Notes: generated by a model not told the origin, from the sequence alone. Shown: positions 26,380 through 38,045, counted from the stretch's first letter. The stretch: DNA of 64,000 nt from Siphonodentalium dalli (GCA_032622095.1 CP136069.1:108590278-108654277); one strand, 5' to 3'. A program made the numbers and translations.

Positions 26380-27100
26380 TGGTTGTTGAGACTCGATTTT
26401 GAGGTGAACCTAGAACAAATTGTTTACAAGCTGTTTTTGGTGTCATTTTGTCGGGCAGAATCTGGGGAACAATATATCCAAAATCCGCTTTGGGGAAAAT
26501 TTTCTACAGCTTGTTGAAATGGGGTCCTATTTATGGCTTGTTATGTAAATTTTGCTGTTCCTTATTAGTCTAGTCAATCTGATGGAAAGAAAAACCCAAC
26601 CGTGAACAAATTACTATGCAATGTCTTTTGGTCTGTTTGAATGTGATTATATCCATATGATAACATAACCAAAATCGCCATGAATCCCAGGGTAGGAAAA
26701 CGTCATTTTTGGGTCAAAAGACAGGAATATGTAAACAAAAATGGTGAAAATTATAATTTTCTGGTTGAGACTCAGATTTTAAGGTGAACCTATATTAAAT
26801 TGGTAACAAGCTGTTGTTTATGTTATTTTGTCAGGCAGAATCTGGGGAACTATATTCAAAATTCGCGATGGGGGAAATTTTCTAGATATCTTTAAAATAG
26901 GGTCTGTCAAACGGATGGAAGGAAACGCCCAACCGTGAAAACATTTGCTATGCAATGACTTTTGGTCTTTTTGAGTGTGACTGTACTCATATAATAACAT
27001 ATCCAAAATCCCCATGAACCAGAATGGGAAAGTCGTATTTTTTTAGTCAAAATATTGGAATATGTAAATAAAAATGGTTGAAAATTGGATTTTTTTTAAT
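26380..27100. repeat. Two diverged tandem units of about 380 bp
   Basis: The first unit starts at GGTTGTTGAGACTC and the second at GGTTGAGACTCAGATTTTA near 26763. Both contain AAGCTGTT, GGCAGAATCTGGGGAAC, CCCAACCGTGAA, CTATGCAATG and AATATGTAAA in the same order. A partial third unit continues to about 27250 (CATATAATAACATATCCAA). Confidence 0.85.
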
Positions 27101-27734
27101 AAACAAATCTGCCAACCATAAACACTCAGTCGAGTTCCCTGACTGCCAAATGTGACCATATAATAACATATCCAAAATGGCCATACGTTTAATGAAGGGA
27201 AAGTCGTTAATTTGGGATAAAATTAAGAAAATGGTGAAAATTGGAATTTTTGTCTGGAACCAGTTCGGCCAAAATGTTTCTCCAGACTGGGGCCCCAGTA
27301 TTAAACTTGATCCATTTTTTCGTAAGGATGTCTGCTCCAACTAATTTGACGCTAACATATGTGGCTGTTAATGTTACGGGGCAATGTGGCGGCAATTTCC
27401 TGGAATGTACTACCATTCACTACAGGGTCCTCTAAATGTATTAATATGACAGAAACCTGCAACAAAAAAACGCATTATTCCTGTTGCCATAGCATAATTA
27501 TACCTGTCATTTTGTGCTTAATTTGACCCCAAAACTATAAAATTGCGAATCCTAATCCGTTATAGTAAGTCATATCCCGAGGATTTGACAATTCGGTGTC
27601 TAAATGTTTTTCAAAATGACAGCGAAAATGGCAGTCTGAAGTGAACAATTGAAGTGTTTTTTTGGGGGGTTTTGTTGATTTACTTTACTAAATCTTACGA
27701 TATAGTATAGCCAATATATAGTCATATATGCCAC

Positions 27735-28830
27735 CATACGAGTTTCCAAAGCCACCAGTAGTTTCATAATACATCAAATGAGTGTTCCAAACCACACAAC
27801 GAGTCCGCCAAACCATATACAGAGTTACAAAACCCATCTGGTATCCAAACAAACCAACATGTGAGTATCCAAATCCATACGACGGGCGCCCCAAATCCAA
27901 ACATTGTTCCAAACCATCGACGGGGTGTCCCAATCCACCAAACGAGTTTCACAAACCACACAGACTAATGTAGACTGGGGTAGGTAGCTCCCCAAACTAT
28001 AAGCAACTAGTGTCATTACCCACACATATAGTCCCCCAAACCATGCATTTGGTATTCCAACTCACCCAAAATGAGTGTCCCAAACCACTAAATGAGTCTC
28101 AATCGACCTGATTAAGGACCCAATCCATTCAACGAATGTCCCAAACCACAACAGTGGTGCTCCATACGTTGCAACCTACATGTATGTTCGAAACAACATA
28201 ATAGGTGTGTCCCAAGCCATCCAGTAGGTTCCAGAAATATCCAATGAGTGTATAACCATAAGATGAGTAAAACATACTATGGGCACCAATTGAGTGTGTC
28301 AAACCACTCAATCGATGCCCCAAACCACACAATGGGTGTACCATGGTTACCAAACCATCCATCGGGTGTTCGAAACCATCCGAGAGGCAGGCATCCAATA
28401 TGTAGCCCATGCCATGTGTCTTACAACATACAACTGTCGTCTCAATCCATTCAACTGTAGTGTCCCAAACGGCCCAACCAGTGACCCAATCGGTCACGCA
28501 GTGTCCCAATGCACATAACCAGTATCTAAAATCTATAGCGAGTGTCCCAAAACCACTCAATGTGAACACTCCACCCAATTGGTGTCCCAAAAGCATCCAA
28601 CTGAAGTCAAAAATCACCCAGCGGGTGGCCCAAACCATAAAACTAGCATCATAAACCGTCCAACAAGTTCCCTATCCATCCAACTGGACAGGATTGGTGT
28701 TACGATCCAACAACCAACTGTCATATCAATACATCTACAATAGTGTACAACACCCTCCATTGAGTATTTCGCACGATAAAGTGAGTTTGTCAAACAATCC
28801 AATGAGTTTACCAAATCATAGTTTGATATA
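27735..28830 (+). repeat. Minisatellite, CCAAACCAT orientation
   Basis: Short irregular units such as GTGTCCCAAACCA, CCATCCAATGAGT and variants, roughly 20-40 bp each, repeat across 1.1 kb. The conserved core is CCCAAACCA followed by a GAGTGT-like spacer. Long open frames on the minus strand here (for example 28129-28638) are rich in Trp, Gly and Leu because the unit lacks stops in that strand; they are not judged genes. Confidence 0.85.
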
Positions 28831-28849
28831 TTTGATGGATGGTTTTGTA

Positions 28850-29470
28850 CACTAGTTCTGGGACACATATTAAATGACTGGGACATTCAGTGGGTTGTTT
28901 GAGATAGTAGTTGGACGTTTTAGACACTCCTGATGGTTTTGATAATCATAGTGTGGCTTGGGACACTCATTGGATGATTATGGACACTCATCTGTGGTTT
29001 GGGACATCCATTGGATGGTTTGTGGTACACACTTGATAATTGGAGACACCCACTTGCGTGGTTTGGGACACCACGTACATGAATTGGGACACTCGATGGG
29101 TGACTTATGGCGATCGTTGGATGGTATGGAACACACATTGGACTGGTTTGGGCACTAATTGGATGGTTTGTGACACTATTTGGGTGGACTGTGTTACATA
29201 TTAGGTGGTTTGGGACACTCGTTGGCTGAGTTGGAATGCCCCTTCTATGGATTGGGACACTCACATATTTTATTATCCCTTCGTCAATAAACAAAATACA
29301 AATAAAGATAACAGAATTGATGAGATTAATTTGGTATGTTATTAAGAAGGCGGTTGAGACACCAGTTGCATGATTTTACAATCTTTAGATGGTTTGTGAC
29401 ACGCGTTAAGTTGTTTTTGACACCCATTGGATGTATTTCGATACCAGTTTGGTTGCTGTGGACACTCATC
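28850..29470 (-). repeat. Minisatellite, inverted orientation
   Basis: The same minisatellite in reverse: TTTGGGACACTCATTGGATG-type units from 28850 to about 29470. With the forward block it makes a very large imperfect palindrome centred near 28840. Confidence 0.85.
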
Positions 29471-29584
29471 AAATTATATTCTATACCGGAAATGAGAGGA
29501 TGTAGTTAAAAATCAAATGACGAAATAGATATTTTTGACTTTCGATTGCAATATTCGCCGCCATTTTGGGACACTGTAGTGACA

Positions 29585-30130
29585 AATTATCGACATATAG
29601 CTCATAATTATTGGACTAGGGTCCGACATCATTTACTGTTGTGCTAGCCACTACAAGTTTTTTCGTCTAAATGTAAACAATCTTGTGAAATTTAACAAAA
29701 ATTCCCTATTATACTACTTTCAGTAGCCAGTGTCCCTATTTTTGGAAGTGATTGCCTCGTTTCTGCTAAAATGGGCACTAGTGGTTCATATCTAACGTCT
29801 AATGAGTATTCAGTACACTGGTGTGTTCGATTTGCGGTTATTCTGGGCATTAAAATAATATTTGATTTTTCTTCGAAATTTAGTACTATCTATTTCGAAT
29901 TTGAAGGGCCCAAATTCCCAATCATTGTGATATGGCTCATAATTATCAGACATTGATTTAAAATGATGTATGTTGGCACAAATGGCCATTTAAACCAAAT
30001 TTCTTATAAATGGAAACGATCTGGTGAAATTTAGTGAAAATTGTCAAATTTTAACAATTTCGGTCGCCATTTTGTCCGCCATTTTGAATTTTGACATTCA
30101 AATTGTACACGAAATAACATACATCTGTCA
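29585..30130. repeat. Two diverged tandem units of about 337 bp
   Basis: TATAGCTCATAATTATTGGA near 29596 and TATGGCTCATAATTATCAGA near 29931 start similar stretches. Both continue with a GAAACGATCT/AAACAATCTT-like segment, GTGAAATTTA and a CGCCATTTTG motif. They form the right inner part of the foldback-like element. Confidence 0.7.
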
Positions 30131-30453
30131 TGACAACAATAATAAATAGTTTATGTTGCATATTCCTGCCATCTGTTTAACTTTAATTTAAATGACATTC
30201 ATGTGTATATTTCATAAGAAACGGAAAATCATACATAAAAAAACACAAATAGGACCTTTTTTTTTAAATGCTCTAGAAAAATTTTCCCAAAGTGGATTTT
30301 AGCGGATTTTTAATATGTTGTTCCCCAGGTTTTGCCCGACAAAATGACACCAAAAACAGCTTGTAAACAATTTGTTCTAGGTCCAATGCTTCAACAACCA
30401 GACTATAGGATCATGTAATGAAATATAATTGTACATTCACAGTACAGGAAGTA

Positions 30454-33003
30454 CAGTACACTCAGAGTGTGGTATAAGGAAAACACTCAACACGGTGGGG
30501 ATATTTTTGGGAGAGTGATTCACGGTGGCCCACTCAACAGCGTGGGCCTTAGTGGACAGGATTAGCAAGGCGCTATTGTCTAATCAACAAGGTGACGGCA
30601 GTTTATTCCCACCTCACTACATATCACCGCGAATCACCGTGAAACACAGTGGATTGCCGACAATCACCGCGAAACGCTTACACATGTATTCGCAACCGAA
30701 TAGCATTGCATTTTCCACCATCTACTTTTTATTTGTTTTCATTTAAAAAAAATTGAAAAAGACAACATAGTAAGGCGACACCAATTTTTAAGTCTGGTTT
30801 ACGAACACCTCCTACAACTTTTTTTCCATTTCATGAAAAAAAATAAAACTTTTTCTCCAAATTTTTTTTACACGCGTACTGATTTTCATATGCTGTCGCA
30901 TCCGGTTCTGCTTATGATCATTTACAGATCCATGTTTTCATGTATTTCATGACAAGAAATGTCTTGTTTGGTTCAGAATTTCATTCAAAAACATTTTTTC
31001 ACAATTTTTGTAAAATTTATGTAAAATTCCACGATTTACTTGATATAAATTGAGGGGACAATTTTTTTTATTTTTTCTCCTCCTGCATCTACTTTTTTTC
31101 TCGCCACATGTTCGTAAACCAGACTTAAAAATTGGTGTCGCCTAATGTACAATTAAAATTAGCTGTATACGGAAGACTTTATTATACTGTGGTCCGTTTG
31201 TGTGCTTCGCGCACATTTTTATCTTTTAAACTTTTTGACATGTTGACTTGAGAGAAAAAAATCAATCATAATGTTTTCAGTTTCAACTTCTGGCTCATTT
31301 TAAAGGCACTTGTCGGTTTGAAAGTCAAAATTATGATCGATTTTGATACATCGCGGATCATGGATCAGCATATGCCGATAAGTACGCTAAACATTGTTAT
31401 ACATGAACGGCATCTTTCTGGTTGTATTATTGTGATCGAAGAACATTTGGGTCCCGAACATTCTTCGGCATACAGATAATTCCCAGTTAGTCTAGTCATT
31501 ACATGGTAGAGATAAAGAGCGTTTATTTCACTTATATGCAAAAACTGAGTACAGCTCGTAAATATCTCTGACATTATCAAATACATGTTTTGTTCAGAGC
31601 AGGTGCAACTAAATATATCGCGTCTTTATCAATATATCATTGTAATAATAATCTCATTTTCAAACTTTAGTAAAACTAACACCGTTATATCACCCACCAG
31701 GTTACTCATGTTACCTTTCCAATTTTGGTTTAGTGATCTTTATTTGCATCCAATTTTCCCGGGATACATGTGCATGTACATAGATTATCGGTATCAATTA
31801 AAGTCAACCTATATTTTATACCTCCTTCCAAATTACGTACAGGTATAATTCGGAAGCTCGAGACCCGCTTAATTGTGAAACAATATAATCTGCATTCTGA
31901 ATGGCAAAGTGAACACTAAATGTAAATGTAACTCATATGGTTATGATTGAAACTCGCACCCTATGCGCCGCTGCAATGGGGACAATAATTTTTACACCTC
32001 TTACAGGCATGGCGGAACTTTCAAAGGTTATGTAAGAGCTAACTGACACCCATTATACTACCATTGTCTGAAATAACACGGACACAGTCATATTTCCTTT
32101 TTTTTTCATGTGATTCCTAGTGGTCACCGACATTTTGTTTTATCATTTTTAGCTGGTATATATATTTACACTATACACCCGTTTCACCCAGTTCATGTTA
32201 TTATACACCCATAGCATGATAATCATTAAAATTCAAAAGTGCATTGGTTTTAGGGAAGTAGTTACGCCCCTTCCAAATCCTCCAGGGTTAAATCCAAAAC
32301 CCCAATAAATAAAATAAAAACATATACGCTAGCTGAATCAGACTTCCCTCGGGAGTGTTTATGCATGCATTGATATAGGGGCCTGAACAAATGAGAGAGC
32401 TAGGGAATGTTATCCATATTTGCGTTTCGCGCATATTTCGATCTTTTAAACATTTTGCTAAACAAGATAGCATTATTAAAAATAAATTAAAACATTTAAT
32501 TGTTTTAATGGACTTGAATCATTATATTATACATATATGTGTGTGTGCATGTGTGTAAATAATACGAGATTTGCGCTTAAAATTTGAAATAAGTGATCGA
32601 GGGACGGAAGAAATCCATACAATAACAAATTGTTTATTTATTTTACCTATACATGTAGCTTGTTAATCATTCTGGATTTTCTGAAAATATCAACCATAAT
32701 ATAAATATAATGTACAGCAGCATACAATGAATGGCCCACTGAGTGTATGTTTTAGAATAAACTACAGTAAAGGGTTTCGGCTATGCATGACGTGATACAA
32801 TACAGATGTCGGCGTTTTGAAGCGATTCTCTGTGGTCACCGACAAGTCACCCGGAAGTTTGTTTATTCAACTTAATCCGATCCACTCGGGTTCACCGTGG
32901 AACACCGTGGAAAAATCACCGTGAATGCCGGTGATACACAGTGGGCTTAGTGGGGTTCCCACCGTGTTGAGTGTTTTCCTTATACCACACTTTGAGTGTA
33001 CTG
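30454..33003. mobile_element. Tc1/mariner-like non-autonomous element (2.55 kb)
   Basis: Inverted ends of about 47 bp start CAGTACACTCA and include GTGTGGTATAAGGAAAAC and TCAACACGGTGGG. TA lies outside each end (30452-30453 and 33004-33005), so the borders read TA-CAGT...ACTG-TA, as in Tc1/mariner. Subterminal modules such as ATCACCGTGAA and CCGTGGAACACCGTGG recur near both ends (30620-30690 and 32885-32935). No transposase was recognised; the interior is AT-rich and holds the nested element at 30774-31142. Confidence 0.82.
30774..31142. mobile_element. Harbinger-like MITE nested in the Tc1-like element (369 bp)
   Basis: Perfect inverted ends of at least 34 bp beginning GGCGACACCAATTTTTAA and continuing GTCTGGTTTACGAACA. 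TAA flanks both ends (30771-30773 and 31143-31145). A 3-bp TWA duplication with G/C-starting ends fits PIF/Harbinger. It carries no coding capacity. Confidence 0.88.
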
Positions 33004-33042
33004 TATAAGGAATGACTGTTTGACTTTAAACTAATATAAATC
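33003..33042 (+). repeat. 40-bp direct repeat, copy 1
   Basis: TATAAGGAATGACTG then TTTGACTTTAAACTAATATA follows the right end of the Tc1-like element. It is repeated with few changes at 33924-33960, next to the short MITE there. It may be target sequence common to both sites or a duplicated fragment. Confidence 0.7.
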
Positions 33043-33159
33043 AAAAACATTCATTTTCATATGACACAGCAGAGCCATGTCATGACACAGCACAGCCATG
33101 TATGGGTGTTCCGATCTTGAATGTTATTAGTAGTTCAAACTGAAACAGTTGTTTTTTAA

Positions 33160-33370
33160 CCCTTTAATGACTGGAGTTTATGAATTATTGCAAGAACACT
33201 GTGCCAATGCATTTTCTTATATATGCTCGTTGCCCATGTGGCGCCATGTGTAATAATAAGAATACATTAGCCTAACAATATTTACCTTGACCTTTTAAGC
33301 CAGTGCATTCTCTTATAAATTTGAGACGCCCTATGGGAGACTGGCATACATACGAGAATGTAATGACATA
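33160..33370 (+). repeat. Dispersed repeat, copy 1 of 3
   Basis: Begins TTAACCCTTTAATGACTGG and contains TGTGCCAATGCATTTTCTTA, a CATTAGCC-like segment and AGCCAGTGCATTCTCTTATA. The same order occurs at 38935-39215 and, reversed, at 46600-46776. It has an inner inverted arrangement of its two CCA(A/G)TGCA halves and resembles a short non-coding element. Class unknown. Confidence 0.75.
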
Positions 33371-33729
33371 TAGATGGGAGGCAGATGGGGTGGCCATGTT
33401 GGAATTCAGTATTAAACCATGTACATTCATTAGCATGATCATTACGGAATTTGTGATGGATGTTGGTATTGACATGTAAATGGGAACAAGATATTTTGAT
33501 GTGAATATTGCCTTGAACAATGCAAATTATTTGCACAGGCTTCAGATATTACTGTTGGTCCGATCGTTATGAAATTTGACATTAGATGCCTCGTTTTGTG
33601 GTTGATTTGCCAAAAACCATGATGTCCATGAGATTCACAATTTCACAGTTATGTTCATATATTATGGGTATCGCAAAATTGACACTTTTATTAAAGGGCG
33701 CCAATGATAGATGCTTTGTGGAGTCGCCT

Positions 33730-33895
33730 GAAAAAACAAACTATATATGTTATTTTGAAAATGACTTTACAATACATGGACTCTATGATGACTCCACAAT
33801 GCATGGAATTTATGACCCCACAATGCATTGTCTTTTATGATGATCCAACAACACATGGAATTAATGGTGAGCCCCACCAAAGTTTACATATATAA
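33730..33895 (+). repeat. Minisatellite related to 25920-26033
   Basis: About four units of the type GACTCCACAATGCATGGA and GACCCCACAATGCATTG, each about 27 bp. The stretch before it (GCCAATGATAGATGCTTTG, near 33700) recurs as TCCAATGATGGATGCACTTTG near 34556. Confidence 0.7.
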
Positions 33896-33958
33896 TAGAA
33901 TTATATATTTGCAGTTCAGAAAGTATAAGGAATGACTTTTTTACTTTAAACTAATATA

Positions 33959-34094
33959 CAGTAATGCCCTAAATAATCGACTCTTCAGTGAGAGCTTTCC
34001 AATGAATGGCAACAAGCCATAATTCCGACTAAATCGTGAAAAATTACCCATAAATCTGCTGTGGTTAAGGAGTCGATTATTTAGGGCTTCACTG
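33959..34094. mobile_element. Short Tc1/mariner-like MITE (136 bp)
   Basis: Inverted ends CAGTAATGCCCTAAATAA and CAGTGAAGCCCTAAATAA continue to TCGACTC. TA lies outside each end (33957-33958 and 34095-34096). The centre holds AATGGCAACAAGCCAT. A second, opposite-oriented family member lies at 36187-36346. Confidence 0.87.
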
Positions 34095-34096
34095 TA

Positions 34097-34555
34097 TAGA
34101 GGATATCTACTATTATCTCATGAGTGCCATAGAGAAGATGCAAGAATTTTCACGAGTGGCATTACACTACTCGTGAGTGAAGATTCCTGTATAGCCTCTG
34201 AGCCATGAATGAGATGAATATGGTAGTCACTCAAAAATGTAGATTTTAGTTTTATTATATGCAATTATGTTGTATAAAATATGAAACAATCTATGTTAAA
34301 TGACGTCTCAAGTGGGAAGAAATCGGAAAAATCCAGTCTAATCTGAATGACGTCACATTCATTTTCAACTGAATCGGTGATCAGTGTGGGTATATTACTA
34401 TGGTGTTATCAATCACCTTGGTCCCAGGTAATTGACTTAACATTCCACATCACCCTAATTTTCCACTATTTAATGGGGAAGCTTATATCTAAAATGTCCT
34501 ATTTAATGGGAAAGCTGATATTAAAAATCAATAACATTCAGTGAATTTGATTGGG
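34097..34555. other. Spacer without recognised features
   Basis: AT-rich sequence with one internal echo (TTTAATGGG(G/A)AAGCT near 34470 and 34503). No gene or transposon end seen. Confidence 0.5.
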
Positions 34556-34744
34556 TCCAATGATGGATGCACTTTGGTTCTCCTGATTAATAAACTTTGA
34601 TTCTGTATAATATTTGGGAAATTACTTCACAATGTATGGACTTTATGAGACCCTACAATGCACCTGTCATAAGAAAAATAAATGTCAACCTCAGAATGTT
34701 GGTACCTACAGATTCGGCAACCCCATAATGCAAGGACAAAAAAA

Positions 34745-35285
34745 TTTGCACAATGTATCTCACGTCTCTACGTCCATTCGTTAGCAGTTTTGGTTTCCGG
34801 ATGATAACTTTAGTTTGGGTTATTTTATCAGAACTAAATTTGGTATGTGAGTTTTCCATACCAAATTATAAGTCAAGTTCGAATTTGGGTTCGTTCCGAT
34901 TACTTTTTACTCACTCATGGCTCCTTTCGACTTAGAATTTTCAATATTTGATGTTTTTTAGTGTCACTTCCACTGTTTGTTTGTGTGCAGTTCATAAAAG
35001 CACACAAGGCATATTTTGCCACACCCAGCATAGCTCTTGTTTATGGGTGATAACTATAGTTTTAGTTGTCTGATTGTTTTAAAATTTGGTGTATGGACAT
35101 GTATGGATTACTCCATATGAAAATACAGGTGAAGTTTGAAATTGAGTTCTCTCCGCCTATTTTAACCGAAGTTATGGTCCTTGTTGACTTAGAATTTGCT
35201 GATTATTTTGGTTTCCAGGTGATATCTTTAGTTATAGTTATGTTTGATTTCAAAATTGGCATATGGTTTACTTGTTATGGACCTT
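34745..35285 (+). repeat. Two or three diverged units with the AAATTTGGTATG motif
   Basis: GGATGATAACTTTAGTTTG (34798), GGGTGATAACTATAGTTTTA (35045) and AGGTGATATCTTTAGTTATA (35218) each start a unit. The first two continue through a Thr/Ser-poor stretch to A(A/T)TTTGGT(A/G)T(A/G)TG and a GTTCGAATTTGGG or GTTTGAAATTGAG segment, ending in GTTGACTTAGAATTT or TCGACTTAGAATTTT. The pattern parallels the satellite's ATAACTTGAAC...AAATTTGGTATG core. This is a weak resemblance, read by eye. Confidence 0.65.
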
Positions 35286-35985
35286 AGTTGAAATTACCAC
35301 AGGCACATTTTTGCCATGCCCTAGCAATGCTCAAGATTGTTCAATCTCAAATAATTTTATTTGATGTCCATCATATCCAGAGAAGTAATGAACTGAATTC
35401 CAAACGGATTAAAAGTTGTGGTTTAAAAAATATCAGTTCAGGACAAGGTGAATTTTTGCCTCCGATTTGCGCTCCAATCCAAGATGCCTGACATTTTTAA
35501 CTCAGATAATTTAATTTAAATTTTAAAACTGCCAATACATAGTCAGTATAGATTGTTTCTTTTTCTAAAATTAGTAAGTACCTGTGTATCTGTCAGTCTT
35601 CGTCACTTCGAACATAAAATGCATGAGCATGTTGCATAAGCAATTTCAAACTAGGCAAATCACGTACACCAACCTGTAATAGGTACTGGTAATTGATCGG
35701 AAACAGACAGTAAGTGGTGTTAATTCTAATATTAAAGGCCCACTTAATTTTCGAGTCTCTGCAGCTGTCTCCCGATTATTATTATTATTTTTTATAGTGC
35801 CTTGATATATGGTTTTAATAACAATCTATGCCATAAAATATGATTAAAAAATACTATAATTCATCACCATTTGAAACATCTGTGTCTCAGAAGATGCCCA
35901 TGAGAAATAGAAAATAGCTGAAATCATAGAAAGATCCCCCCCCCCATTATGGCTCACAGCATGCACAGAATTCAACTAAAAATGT

Positions 35986-36051
35986 ATTTTCAATGGAAGG
36001 GGAATAACTCTTATATTTAAGATTTAGAGTTATTCCCCCTCCATTGAAAAT
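35986..36051. repeat. Long hairpin, 26-bp arms
   Basis: Left arm 35986-36011 starts ATTTTCAATGGAAGGGG; right arm 36026-36051 is its inverse with one mismatch. The loop is 14 bp. It lies inside the TTAA-type element. Confidence 0.9.
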
Positions 36052-36186
36052 AATTCACTTTGAATTACAATCCAGATGAAACTTAAACATAAAAAACACG
36101 TTGGTATCTTAACTTCAGTTTATTACGCTGGATAAGTTGATAATACAGTGTTTTGTCAAATGGTAAATAATATGGCATAGATTTTA

Positions 36187-36346
36187 TATATGCTCTAAAT
36201 AATCGACTTCTTAACCACAGCAGAATTATGGGTAACTTTTCACGATTCAGTCGGAAATATGGCTTGTTGCCATTCATCGGAAAGCTCTTTCTGACTGAAT
36301 CCATAATTCTGCTGTGGTTAAGAAGTCGATTACTTAGAGCATTACT
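36187..36346. mobile_element. Second copy of the short Tc1-like MITE, nested
   Basis: Arms GCTCTAAATAATCGACTTC and, reversed, GCTCTAAGTAATCGACTTC continue to AACCACAGCAGAATTATG, about 39 bp each. The centre (GGCTTGTTGCCATTCAT) is the reverse complement of the centre of 33959-34094, so this is the same family in opposite orientation. The left terminal bases are eroded. It sits inside the TTAA-type element and so inserted after it. Confidence 0.83.
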
Positions 36347-36390
36347 TTATATATGCGATCTGGGGGTTCGAAAATTAAGTGGGCCTTTAA

Positions 36391-36955
36391 ATAAGCAATG
36401 TTTTTAAGCTTCTAACAGTATGTTACTCAACTGACTTAATACAAGTAGAGGAGCGCCCAAATGCCAAAAGTGGTCGGATACCCCTACCCTCGTTAGAACA
36501 AGTTGAAACCAACTTTTTCTGGAAGGTAAATCCATATCATTTATGAAAATGATTCTTGGCCTTGCCGGAATTGGTGGCAGCTATGTATGGTAAGACTATT
36601 TGTGAAGGTACCCTACCGAAAAATTAGCCTGTTTTCAGCGGTTGACCAGCTATACACAATTGGTTAAAAGTTAAGGACATCACCAAAAACAGAACATTCT
36701 ATTTGTTATTATTGGGTACATGGTGATACTAGATTGGAACGTTCTTATTTTTTCTGGTTTGTTTGAGATTTCACGACGTCATGGTAGAGAATGTAACGTT
36801 CTGCATAAAAAAATCATGACGATTCAGATAAACTGTCGCCCGTTAACTCTGTACAAAACTAGCACGCTCGACCTAGCTTATCGCATCATATATGTTTGGA
36901 AAGACTAGAGTATTTTCTACCAGGAGGTATGAACTTTATTATCCCGTCCCTACCA
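36391..36955. other. Spacer without recognised features
   Basis: No gene, inverted repeat or tandem unit recognised. Short frames here are not distinguishable from chance. Confidence 0.5.
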
Positions 36956-36959
36956 ATCT

Positions 36960-38045
36960 TGCAATAATAGGCAAAAACTTAACCCTCCCCCCAATGTCAT
37001 AAAATGCTGAGTATAGCCATCGCCGTGGATTGGATCCCAGAATGATAGAATAGTGCGTAGTATTTGATTTTATTTATTGTAGAACACGCATAACAAGTGT
37101 AAAATGCGAATTTCCAACAATATTCACTATTAGAAGAGTATCAAAATCCAAGATGGCGTCCAATATGGCGGTCAGTTTTTATTTTAAGACTTTGTGAAGT
37201 GACATACGAAAAATCCAGAAAAGGAACGTCCCCAGTGGTAAAATCTATATTATTGTAATGACTACATATAATAACATTCATATCAAACATTAATTTGACC
37301 ATTAATACATCTTTTCAATTGGTAAAATAATAGGTAAAAATTTATCCCTGCATCCAATGTCATAAAATTTGAAATAAATTTATCGCCTGGGATTGGAACC
37401 ACGAATGATAGCATGATGCGCAGTATTTTGTTTTATTTAATGTAGAACACACATACGAAGTGACAGGTATGAATTTCCATCAATATTCACTAATAGAAGA
37501 GTGTGAAACTACAAGATGGCGTCCAATATGGCGTCCAATTTTAATTGTACCACTTAGCGAACGGACATACGGACGAACTATAAAGGGGACATCCCCTGTG
37601 GCATTGTATATCATTGAAGTGACTACATAGACGATATTTCATATGGAACAGTAGTTTCACCATTAGTCCATCTTATCAGTTGGAGAATTAGTAAACAAAA
37701 ACTTAACCACCACCAGTCACAAACGTCCACATAATGGCGGCACTTGTGAATATAGTCCAGAATGCAAAGAATTAAGCAAATCGTTAGGAATTACTTTGCG
37801 TTGAATACAACGAAGAAACATAAAATGTCAAATTTGCATCCACATCTGGTCTTAGGAGACAACCAAAATCCAACATGACGTCTAATTCTAATGTCAACAC
37901 GTTGCGAACAATGAATACGAAAGCCGGTCAAAATGTGTCAATCGGCAGTTTGAAGCGATATATTGTTTCGATTGTGTGTTTATATTAGACGTCGATATGT
38001 TGTGTTTGAGTGATGGTGGTAAGACAACATTTTTTCGGATAAACC
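36960..38045 (+). repeat. Three diverged tandem units of about 360 bp
   Basis: Units start near 36970, 37331 and 37690 with AAAA(A/C)TTAACC-like sequence. The first two share CCAATGTCATAAAAT, GATTGGA(T/A)CC(C/A)(A/C)GAATGATAG, TGTAGAACACRCATA, CAATATTCACTA and CAAGATGGCGTCCAATATGG. The third is shorter and more eroded (CAACATGACGTCTAATTCTA). Confidence 0.8.

Larger units (their letters stand above)
26375..30405. mobile_element. Foldback-like element with long inverted ends (about 4 kb)
   Basis: Left arm 26375-26535 and right arm 30247-30405 are inverted copies starting TAGTCTGGTTGTTGA and sharing AGAACAAATTGTTTACAAGC and CATTTTGTCGGGCA, apart from a small indel. The flanks could be a TAG duplication (26372-26374 and 30406-30408), although TA is also possible. 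The interior is almost entirely tandem repeats: two units of about 380 bp on the left, then a minisatellite whose orientation reverses near 28840, then two units of about 337 bp on the right. Long inverted ends made of tandem repeats recall Foldback elements. No transposase frame was recognised. Confidence 0.75.
35736..36386. mobile_element. TTAA-type MITE, Kolobok-like (651 bp)
   Basis: Exact inverted ends AGGCCCACTTAATTTTCGA at 35736 and, reversed, ending at 36386. TTAA flanks each end (35732-35735 and 36387-36390). A TTAA duplication with AGG ends fits Kolobok better than piggyBac, whose ends are usually CCC. Inside are a 26-bp hairpin (35986-36051) and a second, independent TIR element (36187-36346). 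No coding capacity. Confidence 0.87.

Noticed and set aside
28129-28638. 169-codon minus-strand frame rich in Trp, Gly and Leu
   Set aside because: It lies wholly in the minisatellite and its residues mirror the repeat unit; no sign of selection or a domain.
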